From: Yersinia proxima
GTDB lineage: Bacteria; Pseudomonadota; Gammaproteobacteria; Enterobacterales; Enterobacteriaceae
DNA length: 64,000 nt
Direction: 5' to 3'
Assembly (NCBI RefSeq): GCF_902170785.1
Contig: NZ_CABHYG010000024.1
Location: 1-64,000 of the forward strand
The notes under the pieces are model-generated. The model saw only the letters and a list, made by a program, of their open reading frames with translations, ran no database searches and was not told the DNA's origin. Below are positions 39,061 to 47,701 of the stretch, piece by piece; positions within the stretch are counted from its first letter, which is position 1; the number at the start of each line of letters is the position of its first letter. The position numbers and the translations under genes are program-made.

Positions 39061-41055
39061 CTAATCCAGTAAAAGGTGAGGGTGTTGTGTTACCAGCCAA
39101 TGCTCCAGTTTATCTGCGGGCATTGGTTTGGCGTAAAGGAATCCCTGTTTCTCATCAACGCCAATAGAATCCAGGAATTCCTCTTCCTCTTTCGTTTCAA
39201 CTCCTTCGGCAATAACCTGCATTTTTAATGCCTCGGCGACAACAATAATGGCTCTTACCAAAGATTGTGAAATAGGATTAGTGTCAATATGGCGAACAAA
39301 ACTTTGATCCAGTTTAATGGCATCTATAGGGATGCGCGCTAACTGGGAGAGCGAAGAATAACCAGTACCAAAATCATCTAAGTGAACTTGAGCACCTAAG
39401 TGGCGTAGCTGTTTCATTATATTGATAGCGGCATCTTCATTATCAATTAAGCAACTTTCAGTTAATTCAACATCGACCAGGCTAGACTCCAACTCACAGG
39501 CTTCAAGAGACTCAATAAAACTGGTAACGATAGCTTCATCAATTAATTGTCGGGCAGAAACATTGACTGCAATTCGTAGGTTAATTCCACGTTTTTTCCA
39601 ATCCACGGCCTGTTGCATAGACGTTTGTAGTACCCATTTACCCAAAGGCCGGATAAGCCCAGACTCTTCCGCATATGAGATAAACTCCTGAGGAGCAATT
39701 AAACCTCGTTCAGGCGATAGCCATCTGACGAGAGCTTCGACACCGAGCACTTTTCCCGTTTGGGTAGATATTTTGGGTTGGTAAAAGATTTGTAATTGAT
39801 GTTGTTCTATAGCTTTGCGTAAATTGGTATCGAGCCAAACATACTCTGATACTTTTTTATTCATCTGTTGCGAGAAGATAGAATAGGTTTGCTTCCCAAG
39901 TTCTTTCGCGGTGTACATGGCTGTATCTGCACTACGGATAATATTTTCCAGCGTATCACCATGCTCTGGACATAGTGCAATGCCAATAGAACAGCCGGTA
40001 TATACCTCGATCAATCCAACTCGGAAAGGTAATTTCATGCGGTTGAGAATTCGCTGTGTGGTTGTTTCCAGCAAATCCAAGGTGGCGTTTTCGACCAGAA
40101 CAATAAATTCATCACCCCCTAACCGGGCAAGCATTTCGTTGTCACCCAAGCAACTTAAAATTGCCAGCGAGACATCTTTCAGTAACCGATCACCAAACAT
40201 ATGGCCATAGTGGTCATTTACTTTTTTGAAGTTATCGAGATCGAGATAAATAATACCCACTGAGCTGTCACCGCGGGTTTGGATTGCACTGTTAATACGC
40301 TCATGAATGGCATGACGGTTAGGTAAACCGGTAATCATATCGGTATTAGCCAAAATCCTAAGGCGCTCTTGGGCGCGTCGTTCTTTGGTAATGTCAGTGC
40401 CGGAACAGATAAGATAGCGTTCGTTTTTTCCGCTACCGCTGTGAACAAATTTATTGCGGAATAAGAAGAGACGCTTTCCTTTGACGGTATTAACCCAACG
40501 TTCTGCTTCATAAGACGCACCACGCTGAAAAAAACCCTCAATATTCTTTCGTGACGATGCTCCTTCCTTGGCTGTCATAAATAAGTCGTAAACATTTTTG
40601 CCAATAACATCTTGCTCTTTCTTACCGGTATATTCTTCGCTAAGGTGGTTAAATCGTTGTACGCAGCCATTTTTATCTAGAATCACAATCACTGAGTTGG
40701 CTTCAGAAACAACCTGTTCCGCGAAAGAAAGGCCCATAACCAAATCACGAGCGACAGACTCAGTATCGGCATAGGCTGAGGCCGTTCCTCCCCACTCTTT
40801 GCCATTAATTTTTCGGCCAACAAGATGTAAATGTAGGGGATGGCCATAAATCTCAATTTCAATATCTAAACTGGTAGTAATACCGGTTAAGCTCCGGATT
40901 TTCATTGTTTGTACAGAATTAAGAGGTATTGCGATATTTGCTATATCTTTAATTGCTGATAACTCTAAAGCCTGGCTATCAAAGGCAAGTCGCCAAAAAG
41001 GGCTATGAGTACCAAAATAGGTGTTGAGGATCGATGTGTCTTGGTCTTGGAACAT
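39061..41055 (-). CDS. rpfR: RpfR-like DSF receptor, PAS-GGDEF-EAL cyclic-di-GMP enzyme
   Basis: A 664-residue protein with an N-terminal domain (residues 1 to about 95) like the RpfF-interacting region of RpfR, then PAS (about 105-230: NSVIVILDKNGCVQRFNHLSEEYTG begins it), GGDEF (intact GGDEF near residues 312-316) and EAL (intact EAL near 440-442, with DDFGTGYSSL and the downstream Glu-rich EGVET). Binding of cis-2-dodecenoic acid to the PAS domain raises phosphodiesterase activity in Burkholderia RpfR. It also resembles E. coli PdeR, which lacks an rpfF partner. Its stop is nine bases from that of rpfF. Confidence 0.88.
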   Translation of the reverse strand: MFQDQDTSILNTYFGTHSPFWRLAFDSQALELSAIKDIANIAIPLNSVQTMKIRSLTGITTSLDIEIEIYGHPLHLHLVGRKINGKEWGGTASAYADTESVARDLVMGLSFAEQVVSEANSVIVILDKNGCVQRFNHLSEEYTGKKEQDVIGKNVYDLFMTAKEGASSRKNIEGFFQRGASYEAERWVNTVKGKRLFLFRNKFVHSGSGKNERYLICSGTDITKERRAQERLRILANTDMITGLPNRHAIHERINSAIQTRGDSSVGIIYLDLDNFKKVNDHYGHMFGDRLLKDVSLAILSCLGDNEMLARLGGDEFIVLVENATLDLLETTTQRILNRMKLPFRVGLIEVYTGCSIGIALCPEHGDTLENIIRSADTAMYTAKELGKQTYSIFSQQMNKKVSEYVWLDTNLRKAIEQHQLQIFYQPKISTQTGKVLGVEALVRWLSPERGLIAPQEFISYAEESGLIRPLGKWVLQTSMQQAVDWKKRGINLRIAVNVSARQLIDEAIVTSFIESLEACELESSLVDVELTESCLIDNEDAAINIMKQLRHLGAQVHLDDFGTGYSSLSQLARIPIDAIKLDQSFVRHIDTNPISQSLVRAIIVVAEALKMQVIAEGVETKEEEEFLDSIGVDEKQGFLYAKPMPADKLEHWLVTQHPHLLLD

Positions 41056-41390
41056 ATGCGATCCCCTAAAAGTTTATATGTATCTTTTACTTACCTTAGC
41101 CAGAAATTAAGAGGGTGCTATTTCTGGACTTCCCAGTGATGATAACCAGCCTGACCTGTAGAGTTGGACTCTATCCAGAGTACCCACCTAATAAAGTATA
41201 TGTGTAATTTCTTCATTCCAGATCGCAGATAGTAGCGATAATCATAGTAAATGCTCTTTCTACTTTCAGGTTGTGATGAAAGTTAAGCATGAAAAAAATA
41301 AAAGACACTATTTTTTATATTGTTACGCTCATTTAGGCTAAATCCTAAAATGAGAAAGGAAAGATGTGAAACACTTTACTGAGGTGTTTA
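41056..41390. other. rpfR upstream region with palindrome
   Basis: These 335 bases contain the presumed rpfR promoter and no recognisable gene. A 27-base palindrome lies at 41330-41356 (CTCATTTAGG-CTAAAT-CCTAAAATGAG), about 275 bases upstream of the rpfR start. Confidence 0.4.
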
Positions 41391-41582
41391 ATGAGGGATA
41401 AGTGTATTTTTAAGCAAGTTGATGATGAACGTATGCCAATGGCAGCAATCTGCATATTTCATTTTAACTGTGGCCACTATCAGCTCAAACCAATTCGGGA
41501 TTTTATGCCGCCATTAATAGTGACGACAATCTTGGGATGGTTTCTTGTTTTTTTGTCTCACTTAAACCGGACTGTTATTTAA
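41391..41582 (+). CDS. Doubtful small hypothetical protein
   Basis: A 63-residue frame with a GAGGTG ribosome-binding site four bases before its ATG and one hydrophobic segment near the C terminus (PPLIVTTILGWFLVFL). It ends inside the neighbouring convergent gene. I do not recognise it, and the segment may be non-coding; it is listed because of the good translation start. Confidence 0.2.
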   Translation: MRDKCIFKQVDDERMPMAAICIFHFNCGHYQLKPIRDFMPPLIVTTILGWFLVFLSHLNRTVI

Positions 41583-42408
41583 AGTTAAGTACCATTCCGA
41601 CTCCCACCTCTTCTATGTCGACCGCATCGGCTAGTGCTATTTTAGCTTTTAAGTCAGTACAGTGGCAGGGATAGAGTGCTTGTGCATTGAGTTGCTTAAA
41701 ATAGTCGGATGTTCTGGCGAGGGTAGATGTTTCTGCATTTAATAGATGAAACCCACCAATAACAGCCCGAACGCGTTTATCGCCAGTGACTTTAATTGCA
41801 TAATCAATAATATTGCAGACCCCAGAGTGAGAGCAGCCGGTAATAATCACGATCCCCTCAGAGCTGGTATAAACTATCGCACTGTCATCTATGACAAAAT
41901 CGTCAACTTCATGACCGCAACAATTAATAGTTTTTCCTATAGGATGCAGCCCTTCAAAATCATTACTGCGTACTATCTCACCTAAAAAAAGCAAATTGTC
42001 AGTAAGATAATAAACACCAGTCTGATTAATTCGTTCGAAAAACGAAGGGTAACTATCGGCCGGTAAGTTAGCACCTATTGATTTACCTTCATGGTATTTT
42101 GGTACAAAAGCATTGGGGTGAGCCACTAGCTTTATTTTCTTCACGCCAGAGTAGTTGGTGCGGTCAAGATGTTGAGCGAGATGGGTTAAGCCCCAGCTAT
42201 GATCATTATGACCATGAGAGATGATTACACTATCTATATCGCTGATATCAATACCCAAAATTGCCGCATTACGTAGGAAAACGTCAGAGTAGCCGGTATC
42301 AAACAGGAATGTTTTCCCATCAATTTTAAGGTGATAACAGACACCTGGCTCGGCTGTCAGATATTTATCTATTAGAGTATTGTTATCAACCAGCACCGTT
42401 AACTGCAT
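41575..42408 (-). CDS. Metallo-beta-lactamase-fold hydrolase (COG1237-like)
   Basis: A 277-residue protein. FDTGYSD precedes the metal motif HGHNDHSWG, then GCSHSGVCN and GGFHLL give the remaining metal ligands. This ordering suits the COG1237 branch, whose archaeal members were described as a dihydropterin-ribofuranosyl-aminobenzene phosphate synthase but whose bacterial substrates are unknown. There is no signal peptide. It lies between rpfR and a LysE exporter on the same strand, 165 bases or more from each, so no operon is certain. Confidence 0.8.
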   Translation of the reverse strand: MQLTVLVDNNTLIDKYLTAEPGVCYHLKIDGKTFLFDTGYSDVFLRNAAILGIDISDIDSVIISHGHNDHSWGLTHLAQHLDRTNYSGVKKIKLVAHPNAFVPKYHEGKSIGANLPADSYPSFFERINQTGVYYLTDNLLFLGEIVRSNDFEGLHPIGKTINCCGHEVDDFVIDDSAIVYTSSEGIVIITGCSHSGVCNIIDYAIKVTGDKRVRAVIGGFHLLNAETSTLARTSDYFKQLNAQALYPCHCTDLKAKIALADAVDIEEVGVGMVLNFK

Positions 42409-42451
42409 ATCCTTTTCCTTGTTTATTCACATAATTCCGATACTAGTAGTT

Positions 42452-43081
42452 TTACTTGCGACTATCGAAAAGCAATTTACACGCTAATCCGGTAAAGACT
42501 CCGCTGAGTAAATAGTTTGGCCAGCGGGATGCAAACAGCCCAGCCTTAAAGCGATTACGCATGTTACTGACGACTAAAATCAGGCTGCCGTTAATTATCA
42601 AGCCAATAGCATTCAGAATGGTTGCTAATAGCAGCATTTGCACAACAACTGAACCCGACTGAGGGGTAATAAATTGTGGGAACAGAGCTAAAACAAACAG
42701 CGCCATTTTGGGATTAAGTAGATTGGTTAATAGCCCTTGTCGGAAGGCTCTGTGCGTAGATGCGGGCTGTTGTGCTATTTTCACCGTAATGTGTCGAGTC
42801 GATGCGAATGTTTTCCACGCCAGATAAAGTAAATAGCAGGCACCCGCAATCCGTACTGCATCATAAGCTAGCGGAACCACCACAAATAGTTGTGAAAGCC
42901 CTAAAGCGGCAGCCAAAGTATGGCAATAAGTACCCAACTGAATACCTGCTAGTGAGGCGAAGCCAGCCGTTCTCCCTTGAGTGATACTGCGGGATGTGAT
43001 GAGTAGCATATCTGGCCCAGGTGTTGCTGCGAGCGCCACACAAGCACCGGAAAACAGTAGTAAAGTTGTTGTGGCAATCAT
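42452..43081 (-). CDS. LysE/RhtB family amino-acid exporter
   Basis: A 209-residue membrane protein with about six helices. The family signature ATPGPDMLLITSRS is at residues 18-31, followed by GIQLGTYCH and NLLNPKMALFVLALFPQF. Relatives export threonine, homoserine, leucine or lysine; substrate cannot be read from sequence. The ATG at 43081 (MIATTTLLLF) gives the usual short N terminus; the frame extends to 43174 without support. Confidence 0.88.
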   Translation of the reverse strand: MIATTTLLLFSGACVALAATPGPDMLLITSRSITQGRTAGFASLAGIQLGTYCHTLAAALGLSQLFVVVPLAYDAVRIAGACYLLYLAWKTFASTRHITVKIAQQPASTHRAFRQGLLTNLLNPKMALFVLALFPQFITPQSGSVVVQMLLLATILNAIGLIINGSLILVVSNMRNRFKAGLFASRWPNYLLSGVFTGLACKLLFDSRK

Positions 43082-43265
43082 AATTTCTCCGCAGGGAGTG
43101 TTGGACAATATGGCAACTGATTCTATTTGTTTAACATACTTCAGATGACGGGGGAAAAAAAACGAATGCCCCATATTGTTTAAAATCAGGCGCGTGCTTG
43201 TTTAACTTTTTAATTGTCAGTGATAATTGTCCTACACAGATGAGATATGAGAGTTTGAGAGACGA

Positions 43266-43697
43266 ATGATAAGAAGAGCTATACCCGCTGATACCCCTCG
43301 CTTAGTTGATATTTGGGAAAAGGCAGTTAGAGAAACACATGTGTTTCTGACTGAGGCCGATATTCAATTCTATTTGCCGAGAGTTCGGGATATCTATTTG
43401 CCTGCACTGGAGGTTTGGTTATTCGAAAATAGCAGAGAGGCGGTGGGGCTGATGGGTCTTGATGGTAATAATGTAGAAATGTTGTTTGTTGATCCTGTTT
43501 ATCATGGCAAAGGCGTCGGTAAAGCCTTGTTGTCTCATGCTCACCATTTAAAAGGGAAACTCACTGTGGATGTGAATGAACAAAATCCTGCCGCGTTAGC
43601 CTTTTACTTGAAATGCGACTTTGTAAAAACCGGTCGCTCAGAACTGGATGGTGAAGGGAGGGCTTTCCCGCTGCTTCACTTGGCGCAGGCAAAATAA
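43266..43697 (+). CDS. GNAT acetyltransferase, YjaB-like
   Basis: A 143-residue GNAT protein. The acetyl-CoA loop is VDPVYHGKGVGKALLSHA, followed by LTVDVNEQNPAALAFYLKCDFVKTGRSE, which follows the plan of E. coli YjaB. YjaB binds acetyl-CoA but its substrate is unknown. It diverges from the LysE gene and is followed by a short AAAACCCGG...CCGGGTTTT hairpin (43700-43722), which separates it from the convergent yicC. Confidence 0.85.
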   Translation: MIRRAIPADTPRLVDIWEKAVRETHVFLTEADIQFYLPRVRDIYLPALEVWLFENSREAVGLMGLDGNNVEMLFVDPVYHGKGVGKALLSHAHHLKGKLTVDVNEQNPAALAFYLKCDFVKTGRSELDGEGRAFPLLHLAQAK

Positions 43698-43699
43698 TA

Positions 43700-43724
43700 A
43701 AAACCCGGATTTCTCCGGGTTTTA
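43700..43724 (+). terminator. yjaB-like gene terminator
   Basis: AAAACCCGG-ATTT-CTCCGGGTTTT forms a short stem with a T tail, three bases after the stop. Confidence 0.75.
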
Positions 43725-43747
43725 GCAAAACTGGTAAACAAAAGTAG

Positions 43748-44611
43748 TTACTCGATATTCTGAATCTGTTCGCGCATTTGCTCGATAAGCACTTTCAGCT
43801 CAATGGCTGAGTTGGTCACTTCGGCATTGATCGATTTTGATGCCAGCGTATTCGATTCGCGGTTAAATTCTTGCATCATAAAATCAAGGCGACGACCGAC
43901 GGCTTCTTTCTTCTTCAGGATATTGTGCGTTTCTTTGACGTGTGCTTCCAGACGGTCCAGTTCTTCAGCCACATCTACACGCTGCGCCATTAGCACTAAT
44001 TCCTGCTCCAGTCGGGTATTTTCCAACTGAACTTGTGCCTCTTCCAGCTTGTTTAGCAGGCGCTCACGCTGCCACTGCAAGATGTTTGGCATGTGCGCAC
44101 GAACCTTAACAATTTCTGCACTCACACCATCAAGACGCTGTTCGATCAGTGCTTTCAGTGCCGCACCTTCGGTTTCGCGCGAAATGATAAAATCATCGAG
44201 CACAATATCCAGTGCCTGCATCAGCTCGGTACTGATGGCATCCAAGTCTTGTTCTTCGGCGGCCATGACTCCCGGCCAGCGCAAAATATCGACTGGATTG
44301 ATTTCACCTTCATCACTTTGCATTTTGACCCAGTTACCAGCTTCCACTAATTGTTTTGCCAGTTTTTCATTAAGGATCAAAGAGCTTTGTGCACTGGCAT
44401 CCAGCTCAAAACGCAGGTTGCACTCAATTTTGCCGCGAGTTAAGCGGCCACGGATGCGTTCACGAATAACCGGTTCCAGACTGCGGAACTGTTCTGGCAA
44501 ACGAATGTAAGTTTCTAAGTAGCGTTGGTTAACGGAACGCAGCTCCCAGGCTGCGCTGCCCCATTCGCCCTTAATATCACGCCGGGCGTAGGCGGTCATG
44601 CTGCGGATCAT
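43748..44611 (-). CDS. yicC: YicC endoribonuclease family protein
   Basis: A 287-residue protein with the YicC start MIRSMTAYARRD, the central WPGVM segment and the long C-terminal helix ending REQIQNIE. YicC was reported to act as an RNase that targets small RNAs such as RyhB, with PNPase involvement. It is divergent from rph across 126 bases, as in E. coli. Confidence 0.94.
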   Translation of the reverse strand: MIRSMTAYARRDIKGEWGSAAWELRSVNQRYLETYIRLPEQFRSLEPVIRERIRGRLTRGKIECNLRFELDASAQSSLILNEKLAKQLVEAGNWVKMQSDEGEINPVDILRWPGVMAAEEQDLDAISTELMQALDIVLDDFIISRETEGAALKALIEQRLDGVSAEIVKVRAHMPNILQWQRERLLNKLEEAQVQLENTRLEQELVLMAQRVDVAEELDRLEAHVKETHNILKKKEAVGRRLDFMMQEFNRESNTLASKSINAEVTNSAIELKVLIEQMREQIQNIE

Positions 44612-44737
44612 TGTTGCGTACCCGTTTTAAAGAAAAGATGCGGGGATTATAGCCTCCAGGGCGCAGGCAGGATAGGCATTACATCACTAAGGCCGTATAA
44701 TGCGCGACCAATATCGATTTAAAGCCGGAGAAAGCCC

Positions 44738-45454
44738 ATGCGTCCAGCAGACCGAGCAGCACAACAAGTCCGCCCATTGACCCTGACCCGTAATTACACG
44801 AAACACGCTGAAGGTTCAGTGCTGGTTGAGTTTGGCGATACCAAAGTATTGTGCACCGCCACGGTTGAAGAGGGTGTTCCGCGCTTTCTGAAAGGCCAAG
44901 GCCAGGGCTGGATAACCGCTGAATATGGCATGTTACCGCGCTCGACCCACAGCCGTAATGCGCGCGAAGCCGCAAAAGGCAAACAAGGTGGCCGTACTTT
45001 AGAAATTCAACGTCTGATTGCTCGCTCTTTGCGTGCGGCAGTAGATTTGAAGAAGTTAGGTGAATTCACCATCACTTTAGACTGCGATGTATTACAGGCG
45101 GATGGTGGCACTCGTACTGCCTCAATCAGTGGTGCTTGTGTAGCTTTAGCCGACGCACTGAATAAGCTGGTGGCCAGTGGTAAATTGAAAGCAAACCCAA
45201 TGAAAGGGCTGGTTGCGGCAGTTTCTGTTGGTATCGTTAAAGGCGAAGCCCTGTGCGATTTGGAATACGTAGAGGATTCTGCGGCAGAAACAGATATGAA
45301 CGTGGTGATGATGGAAGATGGCCGAATGATTGAGGTGCAAGGCACCGCAGAAGGTGAACCGTTTAGCCATGAAGAGCTATTGACGTTGTTGGCTCTGGCT
45401 CGGGGAGGGATAGAAACTATCTTCCAGGCGCAGAAAGCGGCGTTGGAACAATAA
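44738..45454 (+). CDS. rph: Ribonuclease PH
   Basis: A complete 238-residue phosphorolytic exonuclease. The conserved arginines in [29 protein letters not shown] (phosphate and RNA contacts) and [15 protein letters not shown] are present. It trims tRNA 3' ends before CCA maturation. Unlike E. coli K-12, which carries a frameshift, this copy is intact, so translation to the normal stop should support the attenuation coupling to pyrE. Confidence 0.97.
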   Translation: MRPADRAAQQVRPLTLTRNYTKHAEGSVLVEFGDTKVLCTATVEEGVPRFLKGQGQGWITAEYGMLPRSTHSRNAREAAKGKQGGRTLEIQRLIARSLRAAVDLKKLGEFTITLDCDVLQADGGTRTASISGACVALADALNKLVASGKLKANPMKGLVAAVSVGIVKGEALCDLEYVEDSAAETDMNVVMMEDGRMIEVQGTAEGEPFSHEELLTLLALARGGIETIFQAQKAALEQ

Positions 45455-45460
45455 TTGATT

Positions 45461-45490
45461 TAGGCGACTCGGTAGTCGCCTTTTTTTTTA
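45461..45490 (+). promoter_or_regulatory. pyrE attenuator
   Basis: AGGCGACT-CGGT-AGTCGCC followed by nine T residues begins seven bases after the rph stop and precedes pyrE. In E. coli ribosomes translating rph close to this hairpin when UTP is low prevent termination, raising pyrE expression; the same geometry is seen here. Confidence 0.85.
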
Positions 45491-45606
45491 CCCGCTAACC
45501 AAGAAGTTATGCACAGATAGAAGCCGTGCATTAGGTTTGCGGTGTACCAAATTAATAAACACAGTGATTAACGAAAGCGGTCACAATCTGGAGAGGAGAA
45601 GTACCA

Positions 45607-46248
45607 ATGAAAGCCTATCAGCGCGAGTTTATCGAGTTTGCGCTTAACAAGCAGGTGTTGAAGTTTGGCGAATTTACCCTGAAGTCTGGGCGGATTAGCC
45701 CCTATTTCTTTAATGCAGGATTGTTTAATACCGGGCTTGATCTGGCAAAACTTGGGCGTTTTTATGCTGCGGCATTAATGGATTGTGGCGTAGAGTTCGA
45801 TCTCTTATTTGGGCCAGCATATAAAGGTATTCCTATTGCGACGACTACTGCTGTAGCGCTGGCTGAGCACCATAATCGTGATGTGCCTTATTGCTTCAAC
45901 CGTAAAGAAGCCAAAGATCACGGTGAAGGCGGCAGCCTGGTAGGAAGCCCGTTACAAGGCCGAGTTATGCTGGTGGATGATGTGATAACCGCTGGTACTG
46001 CCATTCGTGAATCAATGGAGATTATTAATGCGCAGGGCGCGACTCTGGCTGGTGTGATGATTTCATTAGACCGTCAGGAACGTGGTCGTGGTGAGATATC
46101 TGCGATTCAGGAAGTGGAGCGTGATTATCACTGCAAAGTTATTGCGATTGTGACACTCAATGATGTGATCAGTTATCTGGAAGAGAAACCAGAAATGGCC
46201 GATCATTTGGCAGCAGTACGCCACTACCGCGAACAGTACGGCGTTTAA
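45607..46248 (+). CDS. pyrE: Orotate phosphoribosyltransferase
   Basis: A 213-residue enzyme converting orotate and PRPP to OMP in pyrimidine synthesis. The PRPP-binding loop is [17 protein letters not shown], preceded by the flexible catalytic loop [21 protein letters not shown] lies before the ATG. It is co-transcribed with rph through the attenuator. Confidence 0.97.
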   Translation: MKAYQREFIEFALNKQVLKFGEFTLKSGRISPYFFNAGLFNTGLDLAKLGRFYAAALMDCGVEFDLLFGPAYKGIPIATTTAVALAEHHNRDVPYCFNRKEAKDHGEGGSLVGSPLQGRVMLVDDVITAGTAIRESMEIINAQGATLAGVMISLDRQERGRGEISAIQEVERDYHCKVIAIVTLNDVISYLEEKPEMADHLAAVRHYREQYGV

Positions 46249-46300
46249 GATTTCCTAAATCAATAATACAAAAAAGGGCCATTTGGCTCTTTCAGACTGC

Positions 46301-46464
46301 TGACAAACTTCGATACCTCGATCTTACAAAGTGAAAACAGGTAGAAGAGTAAAGCGTCCGCGCCAGGGATGGCGCGGCTCGAGCCCCCAGGGAAGCTTAT
46401 TTTAACAAAAGAAGTCCGGCGTCTTTACGATCTGCCTGTTTTCACCGATACGAGCACTTTGTCA
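46301..46464. repeat. Long palindromic intergenic element (YPAL-like)
   Basis: A 164-base imperfect palindrome between pyrE and slmA. The arms pair as TGACAAACT (46301-46309) with ACTTTGTCA (46456-46464), GTGAAAACAGG (46331-46341) perfectly with CCTGTTTTCAC (46435-46445), and GTAAAGCG.CCG (46349-46360) with CGGCGTCTTTAC (46418-46429). The apex contains a GCGCC-AGGGAT-GGCGC hairpin. The size and plan recall the Yersinia palindromic (YPAL) elements; that name is from memory. Confidence 0.6.
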
Positions 46465-46474
46465 TTAACCTCAA

Positions 46475-46495
46475 AGGGCCGGTTGACCCTTTTTA
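46475..46495 (+). terminator. pyrE/slmA terminator
   Basis: AAGGG-CCGGTTGA-CCCTT followed by TTTT on the + strand lies between the palindromic element and the slmA stop. It could end pyrE transcripts and perhaps act in both directions. Confidence 0.6.
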
Positions 46496-46525
46496 TATAA
46501 TTCAAAAACTCAACTTAAATTGAGT

Positions 46526-47122
46526 TTATTGAAGCTGAGCCACAATCAGAGGCCAACGAGCATCAAATTCTTGCGTCGGCCGGTAGCGAAATTCCGAACG
46601 AACAAAACGTGAGAGCATCCCTTCACAAAACGCCAGTAGCTGTGTTGCCAGCAGGGCTTCATCATGGATAAAACCTTGCCCATCGCGCAGTTTTTTCTCA
46701 CGCAGAACCTGACGTAGCTGTACTTCAATTCGCTCAAACAACTGGTTAATACGTCCTTGCAAGCGGTCTTGCTCGAACATCAATGCATGCCCGGTCATAA
46801 TACGAGTCAGCCCTGGATTGCGTTCTGCAAACCCCAATACCAGTAGCAGGATCAGCCGGAGGCGATTAAACGTCTCTTTTTCATCTTGCAGAATCAAATT
46901 GATGCGGGACATCAGACTGTCTTCAATAAACTCGATCAGGCTATCAAACATCCGCGTTTTACTGGGGAAATGACGATAAAGCGCGGCTTCCGAAACCCCC
47001 ACATTTGCGGCGAGTTTGGCGGTAGTAATGCGTTGGCTGCCGTCGCTGGATTCCAGCATTTGCGCTAAAGCCTGCAAAATTTCCTCGCGCCTGTTCCTTT
47101 TCGTATTTTCTTTTTCTGCCAT
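46526..47122 (-). CDS. slmA: Nucleoid occlusion factor SlmA
   Basis: A 198-residue TetR-fold protein (helix-turn-helix [32 protein letters not shown], about residues 36-67). SlmA binds specific sites over most of the chromosome and blocks FtsZ rings over unsegregated DNA. It lies downstream of dut in the same direction, as in E. coli. Confidence 0.96.
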   Translation of the reverse strand: MAEKENTKRNRREEILQALAQMLESSDGSQRITTAKLAANVGVSEAALYRHFPSKTRMFDSLIEFIEDSLMSRINLILQDEKETFNRLRLILLLVLGFAERNPGLTRIMTGHALMFEQDRLQGRINQLFERIEVQLRQVLREKKLRDGQGFIHDEALLATQLLAFCEGMLSRFVRSEFRYRPTQEFDARWPLIVAQLQ

Positions 47123-47242
47123 GTCCGAGTAGACCCTTGCTAAAAATGACTTAATAACAAAAACCCAAATACCGGCCGCACTAAGGCCAGGCCCCGGCGG
47201 CTTATGTGATAGCTTTTTTACGGTATTGGGGTCTAGGGTAGG

Positions 47243-47701
47243 TTATTGGCGCCCAGAATGACCAAAACCACCGGTACCACGTTCACTAAGATCAAAATCT
47301 TCAACCAGATTGAATTCTGCTTGTACAACAGGAACAAACACCATTTGTGCGATGCGCTCGCCGGGTTCGATAGTGAAAGGCTGTTGACCACGGTTCCAGA
47401 CGGACACCATCAACTGACCTTGATAATCAGAATCAATCAGCCCGACCAGATTACCTAATACCACACCATGTTTATGCCCGAGCCCTGAACGCGGCAAAAT
47501 AACAGCAGCCAGTGAGCTATCGCCGATATGTATTGCCAAGCCTGTCGGTAACAATGTTGTTTGCCCTGGAAGTAAATCCACGGCTTCACTTAGACAGGCA
47601 CGTAAATCCAGGCCAGCTGAGCCTTCTGTTGCATAAGTTGGTAAGGGAAATTCATTGCCAACACGTGGGTCCAGAATTTTAATGTCGATTTTTTTCATCA
47701 T
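47243..47701 (-). CDS. dut: Deoxyuridine 5'-triphosphate nucleotidohydrolase
   Basis: A 152-residue dUTPase. Motifs 1-5 are present: [45 protein letters not shown] and the C-terminal GTGGFGHSG. It converts dUTP to dUMP, keeping uracil out of DNA. Adjacent ATGs at 47701 and 47698 are both possible; the frame opens at 47713. The first 23 bases overlap the end of coaBC, so the two are coupled. Confidence 0.97.
   Translation of the reverse strand: MMKKIDIKILDPRVGNEFPLPTYATEGSAGLDLRACLSEAVDLLPGQTTLLPTGLAIHIGDSSLAAVILPRSGLGHKHGVVLGNLVGLIDSDYQGQLMVSVWNRGQQPFTIEPGERIAQMVFVPVVQAEFNLVEDFDLSERGTGGFGHSGRQ

Noticed and set aside
44049-44510. 153-residue Ser/Arg-rich frame on the + strand
   Set aside because: Antisense to yicC, with the Ser/Cys/Arg-rich composition typical of shadow frames.
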